This document shows, piece by piece, positions 1 through 7,590 of a stretch of DNA of 17,836 nucleotides (positions are counted from its first letter, which is position 1; the number at the start of each line of letters is the position of its first letter). The position numbers were made by a program, and so were the translations under genes. The notes beneath the pieces were generated by a model. That model saw nothing but the letters and a program-made list of their open reading frames with translations, searched no databases and was not told the DNA's origin. The DNA is from Patescibacteria group bacterium (GTDB lineage: Bacteria > Patescibacteriota > Gracilibacteria > UBA1369 > LOWO2-01-FULL-3), in assembly GCA_018818755.1 (NCBI GenBank), contig JAHIRL010000121.1, positions 1 to 17,836 on the forward strand. Direction: 5' to 3'.

Positions 1-467
1 AGGTGATCAGTCGATCCTTTGACCATATGTGCGTAGCGGGTACAAATATTTTCACCATGCTCCACCACAACATATTGCCCCCAGCCACTCCCAAAACCGA
101 TGCTTTGTACAACTCCGAGAGCACTAGCCAAAACCGGTTTTCCGCTATCGGCTCCTTCGTTAAGACTAAAATCCCAGCCAAACCTGCAGTTTCTGCAAGT
201 CACATGGCTAGACAATCGGTACTCAACATCATCATTAGGATACTTAAAATCACACTCCTCCCAATGCTCTCCCCAGGATTGAGTAATCTGCCAGTCAAAC
301 TCCTTCTTTAAGGGGACTTTGAAACTATAAGCCCCCTCATACTCATACAGCGGCGTAGATTCTCCACCTCCTCCCATATCGGATTGCGTATTAACACTTT
401 CCTCAATTTGCTCACAAGCCACAAAAACGGCCAAACAAAACAGCACAAACATGACAAACTTCTGCAT
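1..467 (-). CDS. M23/LytM-like lipoprotein, C-terminus beyond the window
   Basis: Probable surface lipoprotein with a peptidase M23 (LytM) fold, a family that cleaves or binds peptidoglycan peptides outside the membrane. Only the first 155 residues are present; the gene runs off at base 1. The N-terminus has a hydrophobic stretch ending in a lipobox-like VAC (Cys18), then an acidic/Gly-rich linker. M23-like features follow: GWDF, GKPVLASALGVV, GWGQYVVVEHG and YAHM. In active enzymes the first zinc motif is HxxxD; here it reads RFGWD, so the His ligand is replaced by Arg. The HxH motif would lie outside the window. The start is supported by a strong Shine-Dalgarno AAGGAGG 6-7 bases upstream, one of the very few in this window. 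It could be a non-catalytic LytM protein (EnvC/NlpD style). Family call fairly sure, activity doubtful. Confidence 0.75.
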   Translation of the reverse strand, partial: MQKFVMFVLFCLAVFVACEQIEESVNTQSDMGGGGESTPLYEYEGAYSFKVPLKKEFDWQITQSWGEHWEECDFKYPNDDVEYRLSSHVTCRNCRFGWDFSLNEGADSGKPVLASALGVVQSIGFGSGWGQYVVVEHGENICTRYAHMVKGSTDH

Positions 468-486
468 CTCGCACCTCCTTCAGATT

Positions 487-515
487 GTTACACATAAATA
501 AAAGCTAGTTGTCAA
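487..515 (-). promoter_or_regulatory. Promoter of the M23-like lipoprotein gene
   Basis: Reading the minus strand, a perfect TTGACA (510-515) is followed after 17 bases by TGTAAC (487-492). Transcription would start near 480, at the Shine-Dalgarno itself, giving a very short leader. The -10 matches only 4 of 6 consensus bases. Confidence 0.5.
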
Positions 516-745
516 AGAACAGCCTATCTAACTATTTCCATTTGAAATGTTTGTAGGAATAAGGTTATCGATGGATCTAAAGGTATCTGCCCGATCCTTG
601 AAATCACAATGTCGAAAAATTTCTCTGAAACATCCCCAAGCTATACCCGGTAAAAATATTTGCAAATTAAAAGTTTTTTTCTGCAGATTTGCCGCAAACC
701 ATACAAGAAATTTAGTGTTGTTCATTCATAAACACCACCAAATGC

Positions 746-775
746 TTGATAAAAATAAATCGCAAGTGCTAGTAT
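746..775 (+). promoter_or_regulatory. Promoter of the 799-1797 lipoprotein gene
   Basis: TTGATA (746-751), an 18-base spacer, then TAGTAT (770-775) preceded by TG, forming an extended -10. The predicted start of transcription is about 17 bases before the ATG at 799, which supports that start over the upstream in-frame ATG at 547. Confidence 0.5.
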
Positions 776-798
776 CCAAAAAAATAACCATAGAATTT

Positions 799-1797
799 AT
801 GAAGAAATTTTTAGCTCTAGTCCTTATGGCCTTTCTATTAAGTGGCTGTATATTTAAGTCCGAAGTTGAGGAAGAAGTTATTATTGGTGATGAGGTCGAA
901 CAAGAGGATATTCAGCAAGAAAGCGATACCAATAAATATGTAAAACCAACAAATCCACCACTAGCTGAAATAAAAAACCTTGTCCCAGCTGCAAAGCCTC
1001 AAATAATTATTTCTAAATATCTGGACAGAATAAGTGATGATTACAGCAGTAGAGAGGTGGAGTACACTCGGTATATACTTCAATCCGTAGATCCGGAAAC
1101 TCTAAGTTTAACCGATGTTGCAGTTTTGGAAACAGCTTGGTATAAACCTCCATTTAGCATTCACAACGAAAATGTATATTACCTCACTCCTTTCAAGGAG
1201 ATAGGAATTTATAATTTAGATACCAAAGAAATCTCAACCATAGCTCAACCGGAGGAAGGTATTTTCCAAAAGGAATATGAAAAACAAAACCACAGCTTTG
1301 ATGATGTTGAGGCAACAGATTCTGAGATGCTTTATTTGTATGGAGCTTGTTACGAAAGCGAGCTTTGCTATGTTGGTAAATACGACTTTGAGACAAAACA
1401 GCACACAAAATTAAGTAATGAAGCTATTAGAGCCCCAAAGTTTGGGTCAATGGACATCAAAAACTACGACAAAATCAATAACAAGCTAGAGATTAGAATG
1501 GGGGATGGAGATGGCCTTTACGGATATCTCTCAAATTATGAGTTCAACTTAAACAACAACCAGATCTATAAAATAAAAGAAGCAAAATACAATTCCGCAT
1601 GTGATTACGAAGATCTAACGGACGACTGTAAACCTGGCGATATTGAAGAAAACAAAAGATACGAGCAACTCAAAGAAGAAGTTCACTACTGTGGCCAAGC
1701 CTCAATCTATGTAGAGAAGGACCAATTGGGGATCGCAACACAAAAGCTAGCTAACGAATATATCAATTCTACCTATGTAGGTTGTCTGGAAAATTAA
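799..1797 (+). CDS. Unrecognised lipoprotein, 332 aa
   Basis: Secreted lipoprotein of unknown function. The N-terminus is a textbook lipoprotein signal: MKK, a hydrophobic run, then the lipobox LLSGC with the lipidated Cys at about residue 17. A strongly acidic linker rich in Glu follows, then a soluble domain of about 280 residues. Stretches such as VYYLTPFKEIGIYNLDTKEIS and CYVGKYDFETKQHTKLS look like beta-propeller or WD-like strands ('value, then tag D.., T') found in secreted CPR proteins, but this is only an impression. Six or so cysteines in the mature part (e.g. GACYESELCY, SACDYEDLTDDC, HYCG, VGCLEN) suggest extracytoplasmic disulfides. The frame stays open back to 547, but that extension lacks a signal peptide at its end and overlaps the promoter, so I start at 799. 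Confidence 0.8.
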   Translation: MKKFLALVLMAFLLSGCIFKSEVEEEVIIGDEVEQEDIQQESDTNKYVKPTNPPLAEIKNLVPAAKPQIIISKYLDRISDDYSSREVEYTRYILQSVDPETLSLTDVAVLETAWYKPPFSIHNENVYYLTPFKEIGIYNLDTKEISTIAQPEEGIFQKEYEKQNHSFDDVEATDSEMLYLYGACYESELCYVGKYDFETKQHTKLSNEAIRAPKFGSMDIKNYDKINNKLEIRMGDGDGLYGYLSNYEFNLNNNQIYKIKEAKYNSACDYEDLTDDCKPGDIEENKRYEQLKEEVHYCGQASIYVEKDQLGIATQKLANEYINSTYVGCLEN

Positions 1798-1802
1798 AAA
1801 CC

Positions 1803-1832
1803 ACAAAAAAGGGCCTCTGTTTAGGGGGCTCT
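1803..1832 (-). terminator. Weak terminator candidate after leuS
   Basis: Just after the leuS stop, the minus strand can pair AGAGCCCC with GAGGCCCT around a CTAAACA loop (two A-C mismatches), followed by TTTTTT. On the plus strand the mismatches become G-U pairs, but no U-tract follows. It sits between convergent genes and may serve both poorly. Confidence 0.35.
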
Positions 1833-4247
1833 TCACTTCACTACAAATCCGATAATTTTCCCCGGAACATAGATTTCCTTCACAACCTTTCCATCAGCCA
1901 AATATTTAGCCACATTCTCTTGTTCTCGCGCCATCTTTAAAGCTTCGTCCTTCCCCATATCCGGTGCAACCTCAATATCTCCACGCACTTTGCCGTTCAC
2001 CTGCACACCAATTCTCACCATATCATCTACAACCAGCTTCTTATCAAACTTCGGCCAAGCCGCATCAAATATACTGCCCTTTCCTCCCAAAACCTCAAAA
2101 CACTCTTCGGCCAAATGCGGAGCCATTGGCGCAATCAAGCTCGCCACAATCAACTTGCTCTCTTTATCAATTCCAATCTTCCCGGCCAAATTAACAAACT
2201 CCATCATCCCTGCCAAAGCGGTATTAAAATGGAACTTCTCCACATCCTCGGAAACCTTTTTAATCAATTTATGCAAAGCCCTCTTCAACCCATCCACATC
2301 CTTCACCTCACCTTCAAAATTCATCAACTTCCACAGCCTATCCACAAATCTCGCCACACCGGTTATCCCCGTATCATTCCAGTCACCACCATCCGTAAAC
2401 GGCCCCATAAACATCAAATACATCCTAAACACATCACTTCCATACTTCTCAATAAACTCATCCGGACTAACCACATTCCCTTTACTCTTACTCATTTTCG
2501 CCCCATCCTTAGTGATCATTCCCTGATGCACCAGCCTCTTAAAAGGCTCCTTAAACCCGACAAAACCCAAATCCCTCAAAGCCATGTTGATAAACCTCGC
2601 GTAAATCAAATGCATACACGCATGCTCCGGCCCACCGATATACATATCCACAGGCAACCACTCGTTCACTCTCTCACTGTCAAAAGCCTTGTTTTTCACA
2701 TCCGTGCAAGGATAGCGCAAATAATACCAGCTCGAACATACAAAAGTGTCCATAGTATCTACCTCCCTCTCGGCATCCCCTCCACACCCCGGACACTTGC
2801 ACTTCACAAAGGAATCGATTTTAGACAATGGCGACTTCCCGTCATCACTTGGCTTAAAATCTTTATTATCCGGCAATTCCACCGGTAAATCCTTTTCCTT
2901 CACGGGCACTTCCCCACACTTTTCACAATATACAATCGGAATCGGCGCGCCCCAATACCTCTGCCTGGAAACCAGCCAATCCCGCAATTTATAATTTGTC
3001 ACTCTCTTCCCATATCCCTTCTCCTCAATATAATCCATAATCGCGTCTTTCGCTTTCATAATCTCCATTCCATCCAAAAATCCGCTATTAACCATAGTTC
3101 CTGCCTCCTCCTGCACTTGTTCGGCCTTTACAATAGGGGAGTTGTCCCCATCCGGCCCAACCACAACCCGAATAACCTCAAGCCCCTTCTCCTGTGCAAA
3201 CTCAAAATCCCGCAAATCATGCCCCGGCACGCCCACAACACAACCAGTCCCCACATGCGCCAAAACAAAGTCACTCACAAAAATCGGCATCTTCCTCCCA
3301 GTCAACTGATTAAGCGCCTGCAAACCGGTAAAAACTCCGGTTTTTTTGCGACCTTCGGCGATCCTCTCAATATCAGTTTTCCGCTTGGCCTCCTCCACAT
3401 AAAGCTCAACTGCTTCCTTATCTTTAAATTTTTCAAAATTCCGCGCCACAAACTCACTCTCCGGCGCCACCACAATAAAAGTTGCTCCAAAATTTGTGTC
3501 CGGCCTCGTAGTGTAAACCGTAATTTTATCTTTCAGTCCAAGGACCTCATATGAAATATCAATCCCCATACTTTTCCCGATCCAATTTTTTTGCATTGCT
3601 ATGGTCTTATCCGGCCAGTCCAACCCTTTATAATCCAACAGTTTCTCGGCATAATCCCGGGTCTTAAAAAACCACTGGTTCATACTTTTTTTGGTGATCT
3701 CACTTCCACATCTCTCACAAGTTCCATCTTGTGTTTGCTCATTCGCCAATACAGTCCGACACGAAGGACACCAATTCACAGGTGCCTCTTTTTTATAAGC
3801 CAGCCCGGCCTCATAAAGCTTTAAGAAAATCCACTGCGTCCATTTGTAATACTCTGGAGTAGAAGTAATCACGGTCTTATCCCAATCATACATTGTCCCG
3901 ATCCTCTTCAATTGTTTGATCATATGCTCAACATTAGTAGCGATACTCTTACTCGGATGTGTACCGGTCTTAATAGCATAATTTTCCGCCGGCAAACCAA
4001 AACTATCAAACCCCATCGGCTCAAAAATATTATAGCCATTCATCCGCATATACCGACCATAACTATCAGCCGGCCCATAATTATACCAATGCCCCACATG
4101 TAATTTATCCCCACTCGGATAGGGGAACATCACCAAATTATAAAATTTCTTCTTCTTTTTGTCCTTCAAATTCACCTTATAAATCCCGCTTTCCTCCCAC
4201 TTCTCCTGCCATTTCTTTTCAACCTCCGAAGCATTGTATTGAGCCAT
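1833..4247 (-). CDS. leuS: Leucyl-tRNA synthetase
   Basis: Charges tRNA-Leu with leucine using ATP in the cytoplasm. The 804-residue length is within the usual bacterial range. Class Ia signatures are clear: the HIGH-type HVGH at residues 50-53, KMSKS at 584-588, and SSWYYLRY near the catalytic core. A zinc-binding CPSC...CERCG module follows the N-terminal catalytic part. The CP1 editing domain carries the threonine-rich TTRPDT and the VPGHDLRDFEFA region. A second Cys-rich insert (YCEKCG and CKCPGCGG) lies before the KMSKS region. The C-terminal anticodon-binding helical bundle ends with the small VNGKVRG domain typical of LeuS. It is transcribed alone from a divergent promoter and has no Shine-Dalgarno. 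Function is secure. Confidence 0.98.
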   Translation of the reverse strand: MAQYNASEVEKKWQEKWEESGIYKVNLKDKKKKKFYNLVMFPYPSGDKLHVGHWYNYGPADSYGRYMRMNGYNIFEPMGFDSFGLPAENYAIKTGTHPSKSIATNVEHMIKQLKRIGTMYDWDKTVITSTPEYYKWTQWIFLKLYEAGLAYKKEAPVNWCPSCRTVLANEQTQDGTCERCGSEITKKSMNQWFFKTRDYAEKLLDYKGLDWPDKTIAMQKNWIGKSMGIDISYEVLGLKDKITVYTTRPDTNFGATFIVVAPESEFVARNFEKFKDKEAVELYVEEAKRKTDIERIAEGRKKTGVFTGLQALNQLTGRKMPIFVSDFVLAHVGTGCVVGVPGHDLRDFEFAQEKGLEVIRVVVGPDGDNSPIVKAEQVQEEAGTMVNSGFLDGMEIMKAKDAIMDYIEEKGYGKRVTNYKLRDWLVSRQRYWGAPIPIVYCEKCGEVPVKEKDLPVELPDNKDFKPSDDGKSPLSKIDSFVKCKCPGCGGDAEREVDTMDTFVCSSWYYLRYPCTDVKNKAFDSERVNEWLPVDMYIGGPEHACMHLIYARFINMALRDLGFVGFKEPFKRLVHQGMITKDGAKMSKSKGNVVSPDEFIEKYGSDVFRMYLMFMGPFTDGGDWNDTGITGVARFVDRLWKLMNFEGEVKDVDGLKRALHKLIKKVSEDVEKFHFNTALAGMMEFVNLAGKIGIDKESKLIVASLIAPMAPHLAEECFEVLGGKGSIFDAAWPKFDKKLVVDDMVRIGVQVNGKVRGDIEVAPDMGKDEALKMAREQENVAKYLADGKVVKEIYVPGKIIGFVVK

Positions 4248-4276
4248 ACTGATAAATTAGATACCCGTACCAGCCA

Positions 4277-4305
4277 ATATTACTAGAAATAGGAGACTAG
4301 CTCAA
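4277..4305 (-). promoter_or_regulatory. Promoter of leuS
   Basis: On the minus strand TTGAGC (4300-4305), 17 bases, then TAATAT (4277-4282). Transcription would begin near 4270, about 23 bases before the leuS ATG. A near copy of the -35 sequence (TTGAGCTG) lies 10 bases further upstream. Confidence 0.6.
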
Positions 4306-4357
4306 ACAGCTCAAGATTAAAGATTGACAATCAGCAGGTATTGTCCTCTCCTCTCAT

Positions 4358-4386
4358 TTGACATATTCCCTCAAATATTGTACAAT
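4358..4386 (+). promoter_or_regulatory. Strong promoter of the PAS-protein gene
   Basis: A perfect TTGACA (4358-4363), exactly 17 bases, and TACAAT (4381-4386). Transcription should begin near 4393, about 20 bases before the ATG. This is one of the best sigma-70-type matches in the window. Confidence 0.75.
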
Positions 4387-4412
4387 ATACATAACAAAAA
4401 TAAATATCAACT

Positions 4413-5018
4413 ATGCCCTTTCTTCTTACTCAGGACAAAAAGATTGCGATTGCCGTAGTATCGATTTTCCTAATATCCTTCTCGGTTATGGCCTTCTTCC
4501 TTAAAGCCGGACAAGAAGCCAGTTTGCTGGATGCCAGTACCATCCACGCCACAGAAACCGATTCCCATCAGAATCAAGATAGTGAAACAAAGGCCGAAGA
4601 AACCTCAGAAATCCCATATTTCAATATCAGTTCCGAAGGCAAATTCACACTTGCAAACGATGAATTCTTGGAAATCATCGGCATGCACAAACTTGATGGA
4701 GAAAGCCTATACGATTTCGTCCATATTAACGATCTCACAAAACTTTTCAGCCACCAAACCAGAGTTATTCAGGACAAAGAAAAAATAGAATCCGTTGGCC
4801 CTATCAGGCTGATCAACGGAAACAATGAATTGATGGTTCTATTTACAATTATCCCAATAGAACAAGACGATAAAGTTAATGAACTACGATTTGAGGTGAA
4901 CGACATCACCGCCCAAGTTCAGGAGATGGCAGATGATGAAAAGTTGCCCACAGAAAACAATCAAAAAACCCTCCGGAAACCCGACCATAATTCTTCCAGA
5001 TTGATTTCGGCTGAATAA
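4413..5018 (+). CDS. Membrane-anchored PAS-domain protein
   Basis: A 201-residue protein with one N-terminal membrane segment (about residues 10-31) after a short basic start. A Ser/Thr/Glu/Gln-rich linker follows (about 35-65), then a PAS-like domain at about 68-175. That domain shows the usual pattern: SSEGKFTLANDEFLEIIG (the 'dG.i..aN..f..i.G' motif), then LYDFVHINDLTKLF ('l.dfvhpdD...l'), and a closing strand that ends at FEVNDITAQ. The C-tail is charged. There is no kinase, GGDEF or other output domain, so it cannot signal by itself; it may partner another protein or bind a ligand. The basic residues before the membrane segment suggest the PAS domain lies outside the cytoplasm. It has its own strong promoter and no Shine-Dalgarno. 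Domain call likely, role unknown. Confidence 0.75.
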   Translation: MPFLLTQDKKIAIAVVSIFLISFSVMAFFLKAGQEASLLDASTIHATETDSHQNQDSETKAEETSEIPYFNISSEGKFTLANDEFLEIIGMHKLDGESLYDFVHINDLTKLFSHQTRVIQDKEKIESVGPIRLINGNNELMVLFTIIPIEQDDKVNELRFEVNDITAQVQEMADDEKLPTENNQKTLRKPDHNSSRLISAE

Positions 5019-5027
5019 ATAGACTGC

Positions 5028-6053
5028 TCAAAGGTTTTTATGTCCTTCAAATTTTTCCATATCCGGAATATCCTCAAGCTCTTTTTCAATTTCCTCTTCA
5101 ATTTTTTCCTCCTGCTTTTCCAAAGATTCAATCTTCTTTCTAGCATCAATTTCCTCTTCACTCGTCAGCTGCAAAAATGCGAAAGTCCAGACACTATAAG
5201 CAAAAATATCCACAACTCCATTTAAATAAGCCGCCAAAATCAGCCCTATCAAACCAATGACGCCACCAATAATAATTCCCGTTATCGGCAAAGTTATCGT
5301 AGCAATATAACCTGTCACCAAAACAATAATTGTCGGTATCAAAAAGACAATCACTGCCTGCAAAACAATTCTCGCACCAATAATCAACATTATTACTCCA
5401 ATCAAAAAAGCATGTTTCCAATTCAAAATAACCAATTTCACGCTATTCTTCATGGATTCAAAAACCCCGTTTCCATCAATCACAATATAAAAACTGGCAA
5501 ACACCAAAAACAAAGCCGCAAACAAACTAACAATGCTCATTAACACAAAAAATGGCACCAACAAGGTAAACATAGACGGCCCAAGATTCCTCACCACAAA
5601 GGACATTTCCACAAAAACCGAAAAAATCGAAAAAGTTCCCACGATCATCCCATACTCAAGCAATGGCAAAAACGAAACAATTCCATGACGCAAACCTGTT
5701 CCCACTCCAGCCTTCTGCCCGTTACGATTTCTGGCAATAGTTTGAATAGCTGCCGCCTTAGCCAAAATTGGCAAGAAGAAATAACAAATCCCAAAAATAA
5801 CAGCCAGAATAATCAAAGGAACCGACCAGCTTATATGCTCCTGAATAGAGGCCCACAAAAAAGAAACCACATCATGGAAAAAGCTATCTGGATCATTTTC
5901 GAAAAACCCCTTAAAAGCAAAAAACTGGTAGGCCATATAAAAAATAGCCACGGTTGTCGTAAAAAGTGCGGGAATGAATCCGAGCCAGAATATAAGATTA
6001 TTATGTTTTTGAGTGTATACCCAGGACTCCGCAATTAATTGTCGATAGTTCAT
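5028..6053 (-). CDS. Multi-pass membrane protein with acidic coiled-coil tail
   Basis: Unrecognised integral membrane protein of 341 residues. I see about six to seven membrane segments: near residues 22-45, 77-100, 128-150, 160-190, 210-235 and a long hydrophobic block to about 300. The soluble C-tail is dominated by Glu and Lys (EEEIDARKKIESLEKQEEKIEEE...), which should form a coiled coil. The architecture resembles the glycerophosphoryl-diester-phosphodiesterase-type or DUF-type membrane proteins common in CPR genomes, but I see no catalytic motif. I start at the MNYRQ methionine; the frame is open eight codons further upstream to 6077, but that extension covers the likely promoter. It converges on the PAS-protein gene with only nine bases between stops. 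Real gene, function unknown. Confidence 0.8.
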   Translation of the reverse strand: MNYRQLIAESWVYTQKHNNLIFWLGFIPALFTTTVAIFYMAYQFFAFKGFFENDPDSFFHDVVSFLWASIQEHISWSVPLIILAVIFGICYFFLPILAKAAAIQTIARNRNGQKAGVGTGLRHGIVSFLPLLEYGMIVGTFSIFSVFVEMSFVVRNLGPSMFTLLVPFFVLMSIVSLFAALFLVFASFYIVIDGNGVFESMKNSVKLVILNWKHAFLIGVIMLIIGARIVLQAVIVFLIPTIIVLVTGYIATITLPITGIIIGGVIGLIGLILAAYLNGVVDIFAYSVWTFAFLQLTSEEEIDARKKIESLEKQEEKIEEEIEKELEDIPDMEKFEGHKNL

Positions 6054-6060
6054 GCTGGAT

Positions 6061-6088
6061 ATTTTAATTGTACACAAAATTTAGTCAA
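6061..6088 (-). promoter_or_regulatory. Promoter candidate of the membrane-protein gene
   Basis: On the minus strand TTGACT (6083-6088), 16 bases, TAAAAT (6061-6066). Its -35 box lies inside one arm of a 10-bp inverted repeat (TTTAGTCAAA at 6080-6089, TTTGACTAAA at 6108-6117) whose other arm holds the corA -35 box. Confidence 0.45.
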
Positions 6089-6108
6089 ACACTTTAATAA
6101 TGACAAAT

Positions 6109-6137
6109 TTGACTAAAAGGCTTATAACCCATATATT
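6109..6137 (+). promoter_or_regulatory. Promoter of corA, probably leaderless
   Basis: TTGACT (6109-6114), exactly 17 bases, TATATT (6132-6137). The expected first transcribed base is about 6144, the A of the corA ATG, so the message would have no leader. The -35 box lies in the inverted repeat shared with the divergent gene. Confidence 0.65.
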
Positions 6138-6143
6138 TATCAC

Positions 6144-7079
6144 ATGAAAGAAAAATCTATTATATCGAAAATTAAGCACTCCGAAAGCGGACTTACCTGG
6201 ATTAATATCAGTAATCCGGATCTAAAGTCGGTTGAATATCTTAAGAAAACTTACAAATTTCACGAACTCGATCTTGAAGATTGTTTGTCAAAAGCTCAGC
6301 GCCCCAAAATTGACGACTACGAGGATTATTTATTCTTGGTTTTGCACCTTCCCTACAAAACTTCACGCAAAAATCGCATAAAAAGCGCCGAGTTGGATGT
6401 TTTTATCGGCCAGGATTTTGTGGTCACCTTGCATAATTCTCACCCTGAGCTAAACAATCTCCATGAGGAGCTATCAAAAAATAAGGAACAAAAAGAGGAA
6501 TACATGGGCAAAGGAGCCGGATATTTTCTTTATATGTTGATAGACAATGTTTTCGACGCAAGTACCCCGATTCTTGATGATTTAAACAAACAACTGGATG
6601 AGCTTGAAAGAGATGTTTTTGAATCCGATCAATCTAAGGATCGCCTCAAGGATATTTTGATGCTCAAAAAAGATATCATCAACTACAGACGAATAATTAT
6701 GCCTGAACGAGCCATTTTGGCCCAATTGGAGCACAAGAATAAAAAATTTCTCCCCGAAGACCTCAATGTATATTTTGATGATATCGTGGATAAGGTCGAA
6801 AAAATGTGGAATACCCTGGAAAACCTTCAGGAATTGATCGACTCTCTCCAGGAAACCAACGAATCCATCATTTCCCACACCACCAACAATGTAATCAAAA
6901 TTCTCACAATCTTCTCGGTGGTCATGTTGCCACTCACCTTTGTCACCGGATTTTACGGTATGAATATAAACGGCCTACCTTTGGCACAGCATCCACTTTC
7001 CACGGTATTTGTTGCCGGATTTATGGGGCTGGTTGTCATTAGTATGATTGGATATTTTCGGTATAAGAAATGGCTCTAA
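6144..7079 (+). CDS. corA: CorA-family Mg2+/Co2+ transporter
   Basis: Passive divalent-cation channel of the CorA/MIT family, a homopentamer in the inner membrane that mainly imports Mg2+. At 311 residues it has the normal family length. The first about 240 residues form the soluble funnel domain (TWINISNP..., the ELDLEDCL segment, then long Lys/Glu helices). Two C-terminal membrane helices follow. The signature GMN lies at residues 272-274 in FYGMNINGLP, directly after the pore helix, and the basic tail YRYKKW-like sequence (YFRYKKWL) closes the protein. Promoter spacing predicts translation from a leaderless message. The next gene, rpsO, has its own promoter, so this is probably a single-gene unit. 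Confidence 0.95.
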   Translation: MKEKSIISKIKHSESGLTWINISNPDLKSVEYLKKTYKFHELDLEDCLSKAQRPKIDDYEDYLFLVLHLPYKTSRKNRIKSAELDVFIGQDFVVTLHNSHPELNNLHEELSKNKEQKEEYMGKGAGYFLYMLIDNVFDASTPILDDLNKQLDELERDVFESDQSKDRLKDILMLKKDIINYRRIIMPERAILAQLEHKNKKFLPEDLNVYFDDIVDKVEKMWNTLENLQELIDSLQETNESIISHTTNNVIKILTIFSVVMLPLTFVTGFYGMNINGLPLAQHPLSTVFVAGFMGLVVISMIGYFRYKKWL

Positions 7080-7090
7080 GATTTTTCCCC

Positions 7091-7119
7091 TTGCCAAAAA
7101 CAGGGTTTTTGGGTAAAAT
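7091..7119 (+). promoter_or_regulatory. Promoter of rpsO
   Basis: TTGCCA (7091-7096), exactly 17 bases, TAAAAT (7114-7119), each one base from consensus. Transcription would start near 7126, about 35 bases before the rpsO ATG. It overlaps the hairpin behind corA. Confidence 0.6.
7094..7119 (+). terminator. Hairpin after corA, weak terminator
   Basis: CCAAAAA (7094-7100) pairs perfectly with TTTTTGG (7106-7112) around CAGGG. The stem is A-T rich, and the following tract (GTAAAATTTTT) is only partly U-rich. The same bases form the rpsO promoter. Confidence 0.4.
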
Positions 7120-7160
7120 TTTTGGGCATTCAGCTAAAAATCACTAATTAAACATAAAAC

Positions 7161-7424
7161 ATGAAACGAGATACGAAAAAGAAGGTAATCACAAAGCACG
7201 GTGTACACGAAAAAGACACCGGTTCATCAAATGTTCAGGTTGCGGTTCTTACAGAAAGAATCAATGAACTTTCTCAACATTTGGAAACTCACCCAAAGGA
7301 CGACCACTCAAGAAGGGGACTACTAGGACTTGTGGGGAAGAGAAGAAAACACCTGCAATACCTTAGAATGAACAAAAAAGAGGATTACGAGGGCCTAATC
7401 AAGACTCTAAAACTGCGAAAATAA
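7161..7424 (+). CDS. rpsO: 30S ribosomal protein S15
   Basis: Small-subunit protein that binds the central domain of 16S rRNA early in 30S assembly. At 87 residues it is the canonical length (E. coli S15 is 89). The S15 signature is plain: DTGSSNVQVAVLTERINELSQHL, then HPKDDHSRRGLLGLVGKRRKHLQYL, with the conserved HxxDxxSRRGL segment and the basic tail. The leader before the ATG is A-rich without a Shine-Dalgarno. It precedes pnp, the classic bacterial rpsO-pnp order, but 166 bases separate them. Confidence 0.98.
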   Translation: MKRDTKKKVITKHGVHEKDTGSSNVQVAVLTERINELSQHLETHPKDDHSRRGLLGLVGKRRKHLQYLRMNKKEDYEGLIKTLKLRK

Positions 7425-7590
7425 GAGATTTGATCCTTGAAAAAGATAATTCCCCCAAACTGTTAATAGAAACATCTATTTTAAGTAGCAAGCTTAAGAG
7501 GGCCAGTAATGGTTCTTTTAAATCTTGTGACTTAAAAAGTTTCTGTAGTTTGAGGGCTAATCATATAAAAATGTATTAACCAACAAAACT
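7425..7590 (+). promoter_or_regulatory. rpsO-pnp spacer with hairpin and promoter candidates
   Basis: A hairpin pairs CTTTTAAATC (7515-7524) with GACTTAAAAAG (7529-7539): eight pairs with one mismatch and a TTGT loop. Downstream there are two overlapping promoter options for pnp: TATAAA at 7564-7569 with a poor -35, or TTGAGG (7550-7555), 18 bases, TATTAA (7574-7579), which would start transcription about five bases before the pnp ATG. Known pnp leaders carry a hairpin for RNase III-dependent autoregulation; whether this one does so is open. Confidence 0.35.

Larger units (their letters stand above)
468..798. other. 331-bp divergent intergenic region
   Basis: This gap between two divergent lipoprotein genes holds a promoter for each side (487-515 minus, 746-775 plus). 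The middle, about 540-735, is AT-rich. It can be read in both directions without stops, but neither translation resembles a protein: there is no ribosome site and no domain-like pattern. A loose GCAAAT/ATTTGC inverted pair lies at 662-667 and 687-692. I see nothing else. Confidence 0.5.

Noticed and set aside
3..311. Plus-strand open frame opposite the M23-like gene
   Set aside because: The minus strand has the Shine-Dalgarno, signal peptide and family motifs; the plus frame has none of these.
547..798. 84-residue N-terminal extension of the lipoprotein gene
   Set aside because: It would bury the lipoprotein signal peptide inside the protein and overlaps the promoter at 746-775.
1833..4247. 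Recoding of UGA as glycine or tryptophan
   Set aside because: leuS, the HAD gene and the sigma gene end at UGA in the expected place, and the conserved genes contain no internal in-frame UGA.
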